A stretch of DNA of 64,000 nucleotides, taken from SHVZ01 sp041906305. GTDB lineage: Bacteria > Pseudomonadota > Alphaproteobacteria > SHVZ01. A program made the position numbers and the translations under genes. Shown in pieces: positions 53,597-62,442 of this stretch. A model generated the notes under the pieces. It had not been told where the DNA came from. It saw only the letters and a program-made list of their open reading frames with translations, and did no database searches. The stretch's first letter is position 1. Each line of letters starts with the position of its first letter. The DNA is taken from positions 434,001-498,000 of the forward strand of contig JAYRJL010000003.1 in assembly GCA_041906305.1 (NCBI GenBank). Direction: 5' to 3'.

Positions 53597-54469
53597 TTAT
53601 GCCTCTAGGTGGTGACCCGGGAAGGCACGCCTGAGGAGGGAGTCCCGAGGACCCGCCAGGATGGAGCCGACATAGGCGACGCCGGCGGTGAGCACGATCG
53701 CAGGGCCCGATGCCAACTCCAGGTGGTACGACAGCAGCAGCCCGCTTACACTGGAGATTGCAGAAATTATCACCGCGGCAAGAGCCAGGCCCTCGACGCT
53801 CGCCGCCCAGAAGCGGGCCGCCGCCGCCGGCAGCATCATGAGCCCGACCGCCATGAGCGTTCCCAGTGCCTGGAAGCCGGCAACCAGATTCACCACGACC
53901 AGCACCATGAAGAGCATGTGGATCGCGCCGCCCTGGCCGCCGACTGCCTTGAGGAAGCCGGGGTCGAAGCACTCGACCACCAGCGGCCGCCAGATGAGCG
54001 CCAGAGCGATGAGCGTCAGGCTCGCGATCGATGCGACCAGCAGCAGCGAGTCGCCATCGACGGCGAGGACCGAACCGAACAGCACATGCATCAGGTCGAC
54101 CGGGCCGCCATGAAGCGAGATCAGCAGCACGCCGATGGCGAGTGCGATCAGGTAGAAGCCGGCGAAGCTCGCATCCTCCCGGAGCTGGGTCGAGCGCGCG
54201 ACCCATCCGGAGAGCAGCGCCACTGCAACCGCCGCGGCGAAGCCGCCGAGGCTCATCGGCCACAGGCTCAATCCGCCGAAGACGAAGCCGACCGCCGCGC
54301 CCGGCAGGATCGCGTGGCTGAGCGCGTCGCCGAGCAGGCTCATGCGCCGGAGGACCAGGAACACGCCGATCGGCGCCGAGCCGAGCGAGAGCGCGAGGCA
54401 GGCGACCAGCGCCCGGCGCATGAAGGCGTAGTCGAGGAAAGGATCCAGGAAGAGGGCGGAGAGGCTCAC
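53597..54469 (-). CDS. znuB: Metal (zinc/manganese-type) ABC transporter permease (290 aa)
   Basis: ABC-3 family permease with eight or so hydrophobic segments (LVACLALSLGSAPIGVFLVL, LLGDALSHAILPGAAVGFV, LMAVGLMMLPAAAARFW). The SHAILPG segment is characteristic of ZnuB/TroC-type metal importers. ATGA overlap with the upstream ATPase. No substrate-binding protein is encoded here, which is unusual for the family. Zinc is the likeliest metal given a Zur-like site upstream; manganese cannot be excluded. Confidence 0.87.
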   Translation of the reverse strand: MSLSALFLDPFLDYAFMRRALVACLALSLGSAPIGVFLVLRRMSLLGDALSHAILPGAAVGFVFGGLSLWPMSLGGFAAAVAVALLSGWVARSTQLREDASFAGFYLIALAIGVLLISLHGGPVDLMHVLFGSVLAVDGDSLLLVASIASLTLIALALIWRPLVVECFDPGFLKAVGGQGGAIHMLFMVLVVVNLVAGFQALGTLMAVGLMMLPAAAARFWAASVEGLALAAVIISAISSVSGLLLSYHLELASGPAIVLTAGVAYVGSILAGPRDSLLRRAFPGHHLEA

Positions 54470-55206
54470 GCTGCGGGTCGATGGCAGATCGGCGCGTCGT
54501 CCTGCCAGGACTCGGCCATGGCGCGCGCCCTCAGCAGATTTGCCGGGCTGAGCGCTTCCTCGGTCGGGCCCCAGGCGACCATCTCGCGGGCGAGCAGCAG
54601 CGTCTCGGGAAACATGCGGCGCACCTGCTCGTAGTCGTGCAGCACCGTGACGACCGTTCGCTTCTCGTCGTGCCAGCGCTGCACCAGCTCGAGCAGGTCG
54701 GCGGTGGTGCGCGCGTCGATCGCGGTGAACGGCTCGTCGAGGAGGATCACCTTGGCGTCCTGCAGCATCATCCGGGCGAACAGGGCCCGCTGGAACTGGC
54801 CGGCCGAGAGCGCGCCGGCAGCCCGGCTCTCGAAACCGCCGAGGCCGACCGCGGCGAGCGCGTCGCGTGCCGCTTCGATCTGCGCGCGTCCGAGACCGGC
54901 GAACAGTCCCATCCGCCGCCAGTGGCCGAGCGCGACGACCTCGAGGATGGAGAGCGGCACGGAGCGATCGACTTCGGCCTGCTGGGGCAGATAGGCGATC
55001 TCGCGGCGGTTCAACCGGGACAGCGTGACCTTGCCCTCGGCCGGTTGGATCAAGCCGGCGATCGCCTTCAGCAGCGTCGACTTGCCGGCACCGTTGGGTC
55101 CGACCACGGCGGTCAGCGAGCCGGGCTGGAAGGACCCAGTCAGGTGATGGACCGCCGGGTGGCGGTCATAGGCCAGGGTCAGACCGTCGAGGCGAATCGT
55201 TGCCAT
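54466..55206 (-). CDS. znuC: Metal ABC transporter ATP-binding protein (246 aa)
   Basis: Walker A VVGPNGAGKSTLLKAI, Q-loop YLPQQAEVDRSVP, signature LSAGQFQRALFARM, Walker B VILLDEPFTAID and the switch His in VLHDYEQV. Matches ZnuC/MntA-type ATPases. It lies four bases after a small His-rich gene and overlaps znuB by four bases, so all three form one operon. Confidence 0.9.
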   Translation of the reverse strand: MATIRLDGLTLAYDRHPAVHHLTGSFQPGSLTAVVGPNGAGKSTLLKAIAGLIQPAEGKVTLSRLNRREIAYLPQQAEVDRSVPLSILEVVALGHWRRMGLFAGLGRAQIEAARDALAAVGLGGFESRAAGALSAGQFQRALFARMMLQDAKVILLDEPFTAIDARTTADLLELVQRWHDEKRTVVTVLHDYEQVRRMFPETLLLAREMVAWGPTEEALSPANLLRARAMAESWQDDAPICHRPAA

Positions 55207-55209
55207 GGC

Positions 55210-55392
55210 TCAGAGCGCCCAGAAGACCGCGAGCCACAGGCCGGCGAGCGCAGAGGCGACGATGGCGAGGCGGCTTGCCGCCGATGCCAGGAGCGCCGAC
55301 CCGGGTACGTCCCGAACAGGCCCATGGTTCCCGCGCCCGGAACGTCCGGGGGCCGGCTGATGTTGGTGCGAGGGATGGTCATGGTCGTGCAT
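55210..55392 (-). CDS. Small His-rich membrane protein of the metal transporter operon (60 aa)
   Basis: Start chosen at ATG 55392 (MHDHDHPSHQHQPAP), because the upstream in-frame ATG 55419 would place the putative operator inside the gene. The N-terminus is packed with His and Asp, likely metal-binding. The C-terminus has one hydrophobic helix (AIVASALAGLWLAVFWAL). It directly precedes znuC. It could buffer or deliver zinc to the permease, perhaps compensating for the missing binding protein; this is inference. Confidence 0.6.
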   Translation of the reverse strand: MHDHDHPSHQHQPAPGRSGRGNHGPVRDVPGSALLASAASRLAIVASALAGLWLAVFWAL

Positions 55393-55400
55393 GGGGACCG

Positions 55401-55418
55401 TGTCGATACAGTATAACA
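55401..55418 (-). promoter_or_regulatory. Zur-like operator upstream of the metal transporter operon
   Basis: Reading on the minus strand: TGTTATACTGTATCGACA, with a left half equal to the Zur/Fur-type consensus TGTTATA and an imperfect right half. Located just before the His-rich gene and in the short divergent gap with the Mla operon. Zur repression under zinc sufficiency is the simple prediction. Confidence 0.35.
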
Positions 55419-55470
55419 TTCCTAGCCGTCAACGGTTGCCGGCTCCTTCCCTATCCGCGACAGTCGCCTG

Positions 55471-56598
55471 ATGGCGGCCAAAGCCCAGGTAAGCGTCAGC
55501 GAAGAAGGCGAGACCGCACGGGTCCGCCTCGCCGGCCCGTGGACGGTGGGCGCCGCGGCCGGGCTCGACGACGAGATCAAGAAGCTCCGTCTCACATCCA
55601 AGCGCGCGACCCTGGACCTGAGCGGCATCGAGGCCCTCGATACGGCCGGGGCCTGGCTCATCCGGCAGGCCGCCAAGAGCCTTGCCGAAGGCGGGATCAG
55701 CGTCGCCTTCGCCGGTGCAGACCGGCGCGCTTCCGCGCTGCTGGAAACCGTCGGCGCGGTCGACCAGGCACCGGAGCCGGCGCGAAAGCCGCCGCCGAGC
55801 TTCGAGGAGCTGCTGGAAAAGCTCGGCTTCCACACCGCCTTCGCCGTGCGCGAGGCGAGGAACTTCCTCGGTTTCTTCGGCCTCACGATCGAGACCTTCG
55901 CCAGCGTCGCGCTGCGGCCCGCCCGCTTCCGCTTCACGTCCTTCATCTTCCATCTGGAAGCGGTCGGCCTGAACGCGCTGCCGATCGTCGGGCTGATCTC
56001 TTTCCTGATCGGCGTGGTCATGGCCTATCAGGGCGCCAGCCAGCTCCGCTTCTTCGGCGCCGAGATCTTCGTCGTCGATCTCGTCGCCATCTCGGTCCTG
56101 CGCGAGATCGGCATCCTGCTCACGGCGATCGTCGTCGCCGGCCGATCCGGCAGCGCCTTCACCGCGCAGATCGGAACGATGAAGCTGCGCGAGGAGGTCG
56201 ATGCGATGCGCACCCTCGGCCTCGACCCGGTGGAGGTCCTGGTGCTTCCCAGGATCGCCGCCCTGGTCGCGGCGCTGCCGATCCTCTGCTTCTTCTCCGA
56301 CATCATGGGCCTCCTCGGCGGCGCGCTGATGGCCTGGGTCAATCTCGACATCTCGCCCCAGACATTCGTCACGCGCGTGCAGGATCGCATCCCGATCCGT
56401 CATTTCTGGGTCGGCATGGCCAAGGCACCGGTGTTCGCGGCGATGATCGGCCTGGTCGGCTGCTACCAGGGACTCCGCGTCAAGGGCGATGCCGGTTCCG
56501 TCGGCCGCCTGACGACTCGATCCGTGGTCCAGGCGATCTTCCTGGTGATCGTCGTCGACGCCATCTTCTCCGTCTTCTTCAACCTGATCGCCGTATGA
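55471..56598 (+). CDS. mlaE: MlaE-family phospholipid ABC permease with N-terminal STAS domain (375 aa)
   Basis: N-terminal STAS-like domain (ATLDLSGIEALDTAGAWLIRQAA), then the MlaE permease: GLISFLIGVVMAYQGASQL, VLREIGILLTAIVVAGRSGSAF, IGTMKLREEVDAMRTLGLDP. The STAS fusion replaces a separate MlaB. Inner-membrane part of the Mla system that moves phospholipids between membranes. Overlaps mlaF by ATGA. Confidence 0.93.
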   Translation: MAAKAQVSVSEEGETARVRLAGPWTVGAAAGLDDEIKKLRLTSKRATLDLSGIEALDTAGAWLIRQAAKSLAEGGISVAFAGADRRASALLETVGAVDQAPEPARKPPPSFEELLEKLGFHTAFAVREARNFLGFFGLTIETFASVALRPARFRFTSFIFHLEAVGLNALPIVGLISFLIGVVMAYQGASQLRFFGAEIFVVDLVAISVLREIGILLTAIVVAGRSGSAFTAQIGTMKLREEVDAMRTLGLDPVEVLVLPRIAALVAALPILCFFSDIMGLLGGALMAWVNLDISPQTFVTRVQDRIPIRHFWVGMAKAPVFAAMIGLVGCYQGLRVKGDAGSVGRLTTRSVVQAIFLVIVVDAIFSVFFNLIAV

Positions 56599-57380
56599 GC
56601 GACGACATCGTCATCCGCGTCCGCGGCCTCCGGACCAAGCTCGGCGGCAAGGAGATCCACAAGGATCTCGACCTCGACGTCCGCAAGGGCGAGATCCTCG
56701 GCATCGTCGGCGGCTCCGGCACCGGCAAGTCGGTGCTGATGCGGACCATCCTCGGCCTGATCAAGCCGCGCGAAGGAACGATCGAGGTGCTCGGCCGCAA
56801 GGTAGATCCGCTCGACCACAAGACCATGCTCGAGCTCGAGCGGCGCTGGGGCGTCCTGTTCCAGGATGGCGCTCTGTTCTCCTCGCTGACGGTCTGCGAG
56901 AACGTCGAGGTGCCGATGCGCGAGCATCTCGACCTGCCGCCGAAGCTCGCGAACGAGCTGGCGCTTCTCAAGATCAAGCTCGCGGGGCTCAAGGCCGACG
57001 ACGGCCGCAAGATTCCCTCCGAGCTTTCCGGCGGCATGCGCAAGCGCGCGGCGCTCGCCCGCGCCCTCGCGCTCGACCCCGACATCGTCTTCCTGGACGA
57101 GCCCACCGCCGGACTCGATCCGGTCGGGGCCGCCCAGTTCGACGAGCTGCTGCAGAACCTCTCGCGGAACCTGGGCTTCACCGTCTTCCTGATCACCCAC
57201 GATCTCGACACGCTCTATGCGGTCACCGACCGCATCGCCGTCCTGGCCGACAAGAAGGTGCTGGTGACGGCGCCGATCGCCGAGCTCGAGCGGCACCCGC
57301 ATCCGTGGATCCACGAGTACTTTCACGGGCCGCGCGGCCGGGCGGCCCGTGATTCTGCTATGCTCGCAGCCCGGAGCTGA
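56595..57380 (+). CDS. mlaF: Mla ABC transporter ATP-binding protein MlaF (261 aa)
   Basis: ATG 56595 overlaps the mlaE stop. Walker A VGGSGTGKSVLMRTI, Q-loop LFQDGALFSSLT, signature LSGGMRKRAALARAL, Walker B DIVFLDEPTAGLDP, switch His FLITHDLDT. Powers the MlaE permease. Twelve bases before mlaD. Confidence 0.94.
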   Translation: MSDDIVIRVRGLRTKLGGKEIHKDLDLDVRKGEILGIVGGSGTGKSVLMRTILGLIKPREGTIEVLGRKVDPLDHKTMLELERRWGVLFQDGALFSSLTVCENVEVPMREHLDLPPKLANELALLKIKLAGLKADDGRKIPSELSGGMRKRAALARALALDPDIVFLDEPTAGLDPVGAAQFDELLQNLSRNLGFTVFLITHDLDTLYAVTDRIAVLADKKVLVTAPIAELERHPHPWIHEYFHGPRGRAARDSAMLAARS

Positions 57381-57391
57381 AGCCAGGAGCC

Positions 57392-58366
57392 ATGGAGACA
57401 CGCGCACACAACGTCCTGATCGGCGCCTTCGTGCTGGTCTTCGTCGCAGCGATGTTCGTCTTCGTCGCCTGGCTGGCGAGGACGCGGGGCGACGGCGACA
57501 AGGCGTACTACGACATCGTCTTCACCGACTCGGTCTCCGGTCTCGCGGTCGGCGGCGATGTCCGCTTCAACGGCATCAAGGTCGGCGCGATCACCAAGAT
57601 CGCGATCGACCACGAGAACCCGTCGCGCGTGCGCGTCACCGTCGAGATGGGCGACGACGTGCCGATCCGCCAGGATTCGACCGCCTCGATGCAGCTCCAG
57701 GGCATTACCGGGGTCACCTTCGTGCAGATCAGCGGCGGCACCCAGTCGTCGCCGCGGATCCCGCCGAGCCAGGACTATCCCTATCCGGAGATCCGCTCGA
57801 AGCCCTCGCAGATCGCCGAGCTGGTAGACCAGCTGCCGAAACTGCTCGAGCGCTCGACCCAGCTTGTCGAGCGGGGCACCTCGCTCCTGGACGAAGAGAA
57901 CCGAAAGAACCTGGCCGGGGCGCTGGCCGATCTCCGCCAGGTCACCGAGGCGATGGCCAGCCGAAGCGAGAAGCTCGGAAAGGCGATCGACGAAATCTCG
58001 GCCGCCAGCACCGGCGTGACCGAGCTCGTCCGCCGCTCGAACCGCGTCGCCGAGGAGCTGTCGGCGACGATGAGCGTCGCGCGCGGCACCCTCGCCGGCG
58101 CCGACCAGCTGATCGACGGCGAGGTGCGCGAGACCGTGGCGGCGATCGGCAAGGTCGCCAAGGACGCCGCCCGCCTGCTCGGCGACAACCGCGAGTCGAT
58201 CGACGCCTTCACCGCCGACGGCCTGACCGAGTTCCGCCGCTTCATCGATGAGGCGCGCCAGCTGGTGCAGAACCTCGGACGGGTCGCGACCAAGATCGAG
58301 GAGAATCCGAGCCAGGTGTTCTTCGGCTCGCAGGAATCCGAATTCACGCCGGAGCGCTCACGGTGA
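57392..58366 (+). CDS. mlaD: MlaD-family MCE lipid-transport protein (324 aa)
   Basis: N-terminal membrane anchor (NVLIGAFVLVFVAAMFVFVAW), then one MCE domain (FTDSVSGLAVGGDVRFNGIK and LQGITGVTFVQISGG), then a long helical tail (about residues 130-310) rich in Ala/Arg/Glu. MCE proteins form hexameric periplasmic channels for lipids; the long tail is typical of the alphaproteobacterial type. GTGA overlap with the next gene. Confidence 0.92.
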   Translation: METRAHNVLIGAFVLVFVAAMFVFVAWLARTRGDGDKAYYDIVFTDSVSGLAVGGDVRFNGIKVGAITKIAIDHENPSRVRVTVEMGDDVPIRQDSTASMQLQGITGVTFVQISGGTQSSPRIPPSQDYPYPEIRSKPSQIAELVDQLPKLLERSTQLVERGTSLLDEENRKNLAGALADLRQVTEAMASRSEKLGKAIDEISAASTGVTELVRRSNRVAEELSATMSVARGTLAGADQLIDGEVRETVAAIGKVAKDAARLLGDNRESIDAFTADGLTEFRRFIDEARQLVQNLGRVATKIEENPSQVFFGSQESEFTPERSR

Positions 58367-58974
58367 GAATCGTTCTTCTCTTTCCCCTGCTCCTCCTCTC
58401 CGCCTGCTCCAGCCTGCTGGGCGGCGGCGGGCCCGCGCCCGATCTCTACACGCTGTCGCCGGTGACGCAGGCCCCCGCGGGAATCGCCCGGGCGCCGTGG
58501 CATCTTCTGATCGAGGAGCCGACGGCGATCGGCGGCCTCGAGGCCAACCGCATCGCCGTGCAGCGGACGCCGAACGAGATCCGCTACTTCGCCGACGTGC
58601 GCTGGGTCGAGCGCGCGACGCGCATGATCCAGGGGCTGCTCGTGGAGTCCTTCGAGCACACCGGCGCCGTCGCCGCGGTAGACAGGTACGCTGTCGGTCC
58701 GCGCGCCGACTACATCCTCAAGGCCGAGCTGCGCGACTTCCAGGCGGAGGTGTTCAACAACACGAAGATCCCGACGGTGCATGTCCGGCTCACCGTGCGG
58801 ATGGTCCGTGCCGGACGGCAGCAGACGATCTGGATGCGCGACTTCTCCGCACGCGTGCCGGCACGGGCATCGAATGCACCCGACGTCGTCGCCGCCTTCG
58901 ACCAAGCGCTGGCTCAGGTGATGACAGAGATCGTCACCGCCGCCGTCAGGGATACGCCGCCTCCGCAGCGCTGA
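58363..58974 (+). CDS. ABC-transport auxiliary lipoprotein (PqiC/YmbA-like, 203 aa)
   Basis: GTG start overlapping the mlaD stop. Lipoprotein signal peptide LLFPLLLLSACSS, then the ABC_trans_aux pattern: DLYTLSP, NRIAVQRTPNEIRYFADVRWVERATRMIQGLL, DYILKAELRDFQAEVF. Probably an outer-membrane or periplasmic partner of the MlaEFD machine, as PqiC is for PqiB. Confidence 0.88.
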   Translation: MRIVLLFPLLLLSACSSLLGGGGPAPDLYTLSPVTQAPAGIARAPWHLLIEEPTAIGGLEANRIAVQRTPNEIRYFADVRWVERATRMIQGLLVESFEHTGAVAAVDRYAVGPRADYILKAELRDFQAEVFNNTKIPTVHVRLTVRMVRAGRQQTIWMRDFSARVPARASNAPDVVAAFDQALAQVMTEIVTAAVRDTPPPQR

Positions 58975-59060
58975 GCCTGTGGCTCGGCGCAAACCGTTCC
59001 GCTATTCTCCCTGAAGTTGCTGGCGATCAAGACCGGCATCGGAGGAAGTGCGGGGGTTTC

Positions 59061-60392
59061 ATGCGCAATCGTCGCAATCTTGCGGCTCTGACCGCGTCGT
59101 CCGTCCTGCTCGCCGCAAGCCCGGTGCTGGCATCCGGCTACGCGCTCAAGGAGCAGGGCATCAGCGGGCTCGGCAACGCCTACGCAGGTGCCGCGGCGAC
59201 CGCGGAGGATGCCTCAACGATCTTCTACAACCCGGCCGGCATGGCGCGGCTGCGCGGCAACCAGGCGGTCGGCGGCGCGACATTCATCGCGCCGGAGTCC
59301 CACTTCATCAATTCCGGCTCGACCACGCCTTTCGGCACGGCGCTCACCGGTCCCAACGGCGGCGACGCCGGTCAGGACGCGATCGTCCCGCACGGTTACC
59401 TGATGTGGGACGTGAATTCCGACTTCAAGCTCGGCATCGGCATCACCTCGCCCTACGGCCTCGTCACCGGCTACGACGACAATTGGGTCGGCCACTACAA
59501 CGCTATCACCTCGAAGCTGATGACGTTCAACATCCAACCGACCCTCTCCTACAAGGTGAACGACCAGATCGCGGTCGGCGCCGGCATCCAGTTCCAGTAC
59601 ATCAAGGCGACGCTGACCAATGCGCTCGACTTCGGCACGATCTGCCTCGGCAGCCTGCCCGCCGTGACCTGCGGCGCGCTCGGCCTGTCGCCGCAGGGCG
59701 CCGACGGGCACATCCGGCTGACCGGCGATGACTGGGGCTACGGCTTCACGCTCGGTGCCATGTGGGAGCCGACGAAGTCGACCCGCGTCGGCCTGGGCTT
59801 CCGCTCGAAGGTGGAGCACACGCTCGAAGGCGATGCCGACTTCACCGTGCCGACCAATGCCACGCCGCTGACCTCGACCGGCCGCTTCCGCGACACCACG
59901 GTCAATGGCGACGTCGTGACGCCAGAATCGCTGTCCCTGAGCATCGTCCATGATCTCAACGCGCAGTGGTCGCTGCTCGGCGACCTCACCTGGACCAACT
60001 GGAGCCGGTTCAAGGAGCTGCGCTTCCGCTTCGGCAATCCGCTGCAGCCGGAGAGCGTGACGCCGGAAAACTGGAAGGACAGCTATTTCTTCTCGCTCGG
60101 CGCGGCTTACCGCCACAACGAGAACTGGACCTTCCGGATCGGCGTCGCCTACGACCAGACGCCGGTGCCGGATGCCGACCGCACCGCGCGCCTCCCCGAC
60201 AACGACCGCATCTGGATCGCGCTCGGCGCCTCCTACGCGGTGAATGCGCGCATGAAGATCGACGCCGGCTACGCACACATCTTCGTCGACGAGGGCAGCA
60301 TCAGCAACCTGAGCTCGACCAGCCACCGCCAGCGCGGCTTCTACGACAACCAGATCGACATCCTGGGCGTCGGCGTCTCGTTCAAGTTCTAG
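59061..60392 (+). CDS. FadL-family outer-membrane transporter (443 aa)
   Basis: ATG 59061 after a signal peptide-type start (LTASSVLLAASPVLASG). Mature N-terminus SGYALKEQGISGLGNAYAG and STIFYNPAGMARL are the FadL/OMPP1 signature. Repeated amphipathic beta segments follow, and the protein ends with a C-terminal Phe (GVSFKF), as outer-membrane proteins do. Imports long-chain fatty acids or other hydrophobic compounds. It follows the Mla operon by 86 bases, a lipid-handling neighbourhood. Its stop overlaps the stop of the convergent gene. Confidence 0.92.
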   Translation: MRNRRNLAALTASSVLLAASPVLASGYALKEQGISGLGNAYAGAAATAEDASTIFYNPAGMARLRGNQAVGGATFIAPESHFINSGSTTPFGTALTGPNGGDAGQDAIVPHGYLMWDVNSDFKLGIGITSPYGLVTGYDDNWVGHYNAITSKLMTFNIQPTLSYKVNDQIAVGAGIQFQYIKATLTNALDFGTICLGSLPAVTCGALGLSPQGADGHIRLTGDDWGYGFTLGAMWEPTKSTRVGLGFRSKVEHTLEGDADFTVPTNATPLTSTGRFRDTTVNGDVVTPESLSLSIVHDLNAQWSLLGDLTWTNWSRFKELRFRFGNPLQPESVTPENWKDSYFFSLGAAYRHNENWTFRIGVAYDQTPVPDADRTARLPDNDRIWIALGASYAVNARMKIDAGYAHIFVDEGSISNLSSTSHRQRGFYDNQIDILGVGVSFKF

Positions 60393-61399
60393 GGACGCAG
60401 CAGGAATCCGTCTCTCAACGGATCGGCCGCTTCCGCGGTGAAGTGCGCCGATCCGGTGTAGTAGGCCTCGCCCGCGACCTCGACGGTGACGGCCCTGCGG
60501 CCGCCGAGCGCCGTCTCGCGGGCGACCCGCCCCCCGAACCGCGCTCCGGTCAGGCTCTCGAACACATGCGGTTCACCGGCCTTGGCCAGGCCGCGCGCAT
60601 GCGCCAGTGCCAGGCGCGCGGTGACGCCGGAGCCGGTCGGGCTGCGGTCGACCTCGCGCTCGGCGAAGACGCAGACATTGACCGAGGGCTTCTGCTTGCC
60701 GTCGCCGCCGTCGGTCAGGATCGTTCCGTAGAGGAACGCCAGGTCGGCGTCGTCCGGATGGTCGAGCGGCACAGCACGCTTGGCCGCTTCGGTCACCGCC
60801 GTCGCCCCATCGACCAGGGCCCGCAGCGACGACGTCGACATGTCGAGGCCGAGGCGCTGTGCCGGCAGCACCGCGTAGAACGCGCCGCCATAACCGACAT
60901 CCAGGGTGACCGGCCCGAAGCCCGCGACCTCGATGGTCCTGTCCAGCGCGGACGCAAACGCCGGCACGCTCTCGAAGCGGACCCGCCCGGCACGACCGGC
61001 CCTCACGTCCACCGTCACCGCGACGGGTCCGCAGGGGCATTGCAGGACGAAGCGGGTCTCCGGCTCGACGGCCTTCACGCGGCCGCTGTCGACTGCCCAG
61101 CGGCCAAGCGCGATCGTCGCGTGGCCGCACATGGTCGAGTACCCCTCGTTGTGCAGGAACAGCACGGCGAAGTCCGCATCCGGATGATCCGGCTCGACCG
61201 GAAGCGCGCCGTACATGTCGAAGTGGCCGCGCGGCTCGTGCATCAGACGGCGGCGGAGGTGGTCGAGGCGGCCGCGCGCGTCGCGCCGCTTTTCCAGCAG
61301 CGTGCGCCCTTCGAGCTTGGGATAGCCGGAGACGATGATGCGGACCGGCTCGCCGCCGGTATGCATCTCGACCGTCTCGATCGGCGCCTCCCCGGTCAT
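60389..61399 (-). CDS. Proline-racemase family: likely trans-3-hydroxy-L-proline dehydratase (336 aa)
   Basis: Start ATG 61399 (MTGEAPIETVEMHTGGEPVR) overlaps the permease stop. Family motifs: catalytic Cys in TMCGHATIALGRW, and the second active-site segment DRSPTGSGVTARLA, in which Thr replaces the second Cys of racemases and epimerases. That replacement is diagnostic of trans-3-hydroxy-L-proline dehydratases in this family. Last gene of an amino-acid ABC-transporter operon, so it probably degrades the imported compound. Confidence 0.86.
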   Translation of the reverse strand: MTGEAPIETVEMHTGGEPVRIIVSGYPKLEGRTLLEKRRDARGRLDHLRRRLMHEPRGHFDMYGALPVEPDHPDADFAVLFLHNEGYSTMCGHATIALGRWAVDSGRVKAVEPETRFVLQCPCGPVAVTVDVRAGRAGRVRFESVPAFASALDRTIEVAGFGPVTLDVGYGGAFYAVLPAQRLGLDMSTSSLRALVDGATAVTEAAKRAVPLDHPDDADLAFLYGTILTDGGDGKQKPSVNVCVFAEREVDRSPTGSGVTARLALAHARGLAKAGEPHVFESLTGARFGGRVARETALGGRRAVTVEVAGEAYYTGSAHFTAEAADPLRDGFLLRP

Positions 61400-62442
61400 C
61401 GCCGGCCGACGTCGAGGCGCCGTTCGAGGCTGAGGCTGTAGCGCGACAGCGCGAAGCAGATCAGCCAGAAGACCACGCCGGCGAAGGTGTAGGCCTCGGC
61501 GGTCAGGCCCACCCATTTCGGATCGGCCAGCGCCGCGTGCACGATGCCGAGCAGGTCGAACAGGCTGACGATGAGCACGAGCGTCGTGTTCTTGAAGAGG
61601 GCGATGAACTCGTTGACGAGGCCCGGGATCACCATGCGCAGCGCCTGCGGCAGCACGATCAAGCCGGTCGCAGGCCAGTATTTCAGGCCCATCGCCGCCG
61701 CCGCCTCGTACTGTCCTTTCGGCACCGCCTGCAGCCCGCCGCGCACCACCTCGGCCATGTAGGCGGAGACGACCAGGGCCAGGCCGACCAGGGCGCGCAC
61801 CAGCTTGTCGACGGTGACGCCGGTCGGAAGGATCAGCGGCAGCAGCACGGAGGCCAGGAAAATCACGGTGATGATCGGTACGCCGCGCCAGAACTCGATG
61901 AAGGTGACCGAGACGATGCGGATCGCCGGCAGGCTGGCCTGGCGACCGAGGGCGAGCGCGATCGCCAACGGCACGGCGATGAGCCCGCCGAAGACCGTCA
62001 TGAAGGTCGTGAGCATGAGCCCGCCCCAGAGCCGGGTCTCGACGAAGGGGAGCCCGGCGACGCCGCCGACCAGGAGCAGGAGGGAGATCGCCGGATACAG
62101 GACGATCGTGCCGAGCGCCCACCACCCTTTCGCCGGCATGCGCGACATCATCAGCGGCCCGACGCCGACCACCAGCAGCAGGGCCGACAGATCGACCCGC
62201 CACTGCTCCTCGGCCGGATAGAAGCCGTAGATGAACTGGTTGAGCCGGGCCTTGACGAAGACCCAGCAGGCGCCGCCCGGCTGGCACGCCTCGCGCGTCT
62301 CGCCGACCCAGGTGGCGTCGAGGACGCTCCAGCTCAGCACCGGCGGCACGATCAGCCAGAGAAAATAGAGGCAGGCGAGAGTGATCGCCGCGTCGACCGG
62401 CGTCGCCATCAGGTTCTTGCGGATCCAGGCGAGCGCGGTCAT
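61396..62442 (-). CDS. aapM: General L-amino-acid ABC transporter permease, AapM-like (348 aa)
   Basis: HisM/GlnQ-type permease: long N-terminal part with several hydrophobic segments, then the core TTFMTVFGGLIAVPLAIALA and the EAA loop region (EVVRGGLQAVPKGQYEAAAAMG, IVLPQALRMVIPGLVNEFIALFK). Slightly shorter than typical AapM. ATGA overlaps with aapQ upstream and the dehydratase downstream. Pairs with AapQ to form the channel. Confidence 0.88.
   Translation of the reverse strand: MTALAWIRKNLMATPVDAAITLACLYFLWLIVPPVLSWSVLDATWVGETREACQPGGACWVFVKARLNQFIYGFYPAEEQWRVDLSALLLVVGVGPLMMSRMPAKGWWALGTIVLYPAISLLLLVGGVAGLPFVETRLWGGLMLTTFMTVFGGLIAVPLAIALALGRQASLPAIRIVSVTFIEFWRGVPIITVIFLASVLLPLILPTGVTVDKLVRALVGLALVVSAYMAEVVRGGLQAVPKGQYEAAAAMGLKYWPATGLIVLPQALRMVIPGLVNEFIALFKNTTLVLIVSLFDLLGIVHAALADPKWVGLTAEAYTFAGVVFWLICFALSRYSLSLERRLDVGRR

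Noticed and set aside
61400..62287. Upstream extension of the hydroxyproline dehydratase frame through aapM
   Set aside because: Arg/Ala-rich out-of-frame reading of the permease; ATG 61399 gives the family N-terminus and an ATGA overlap.
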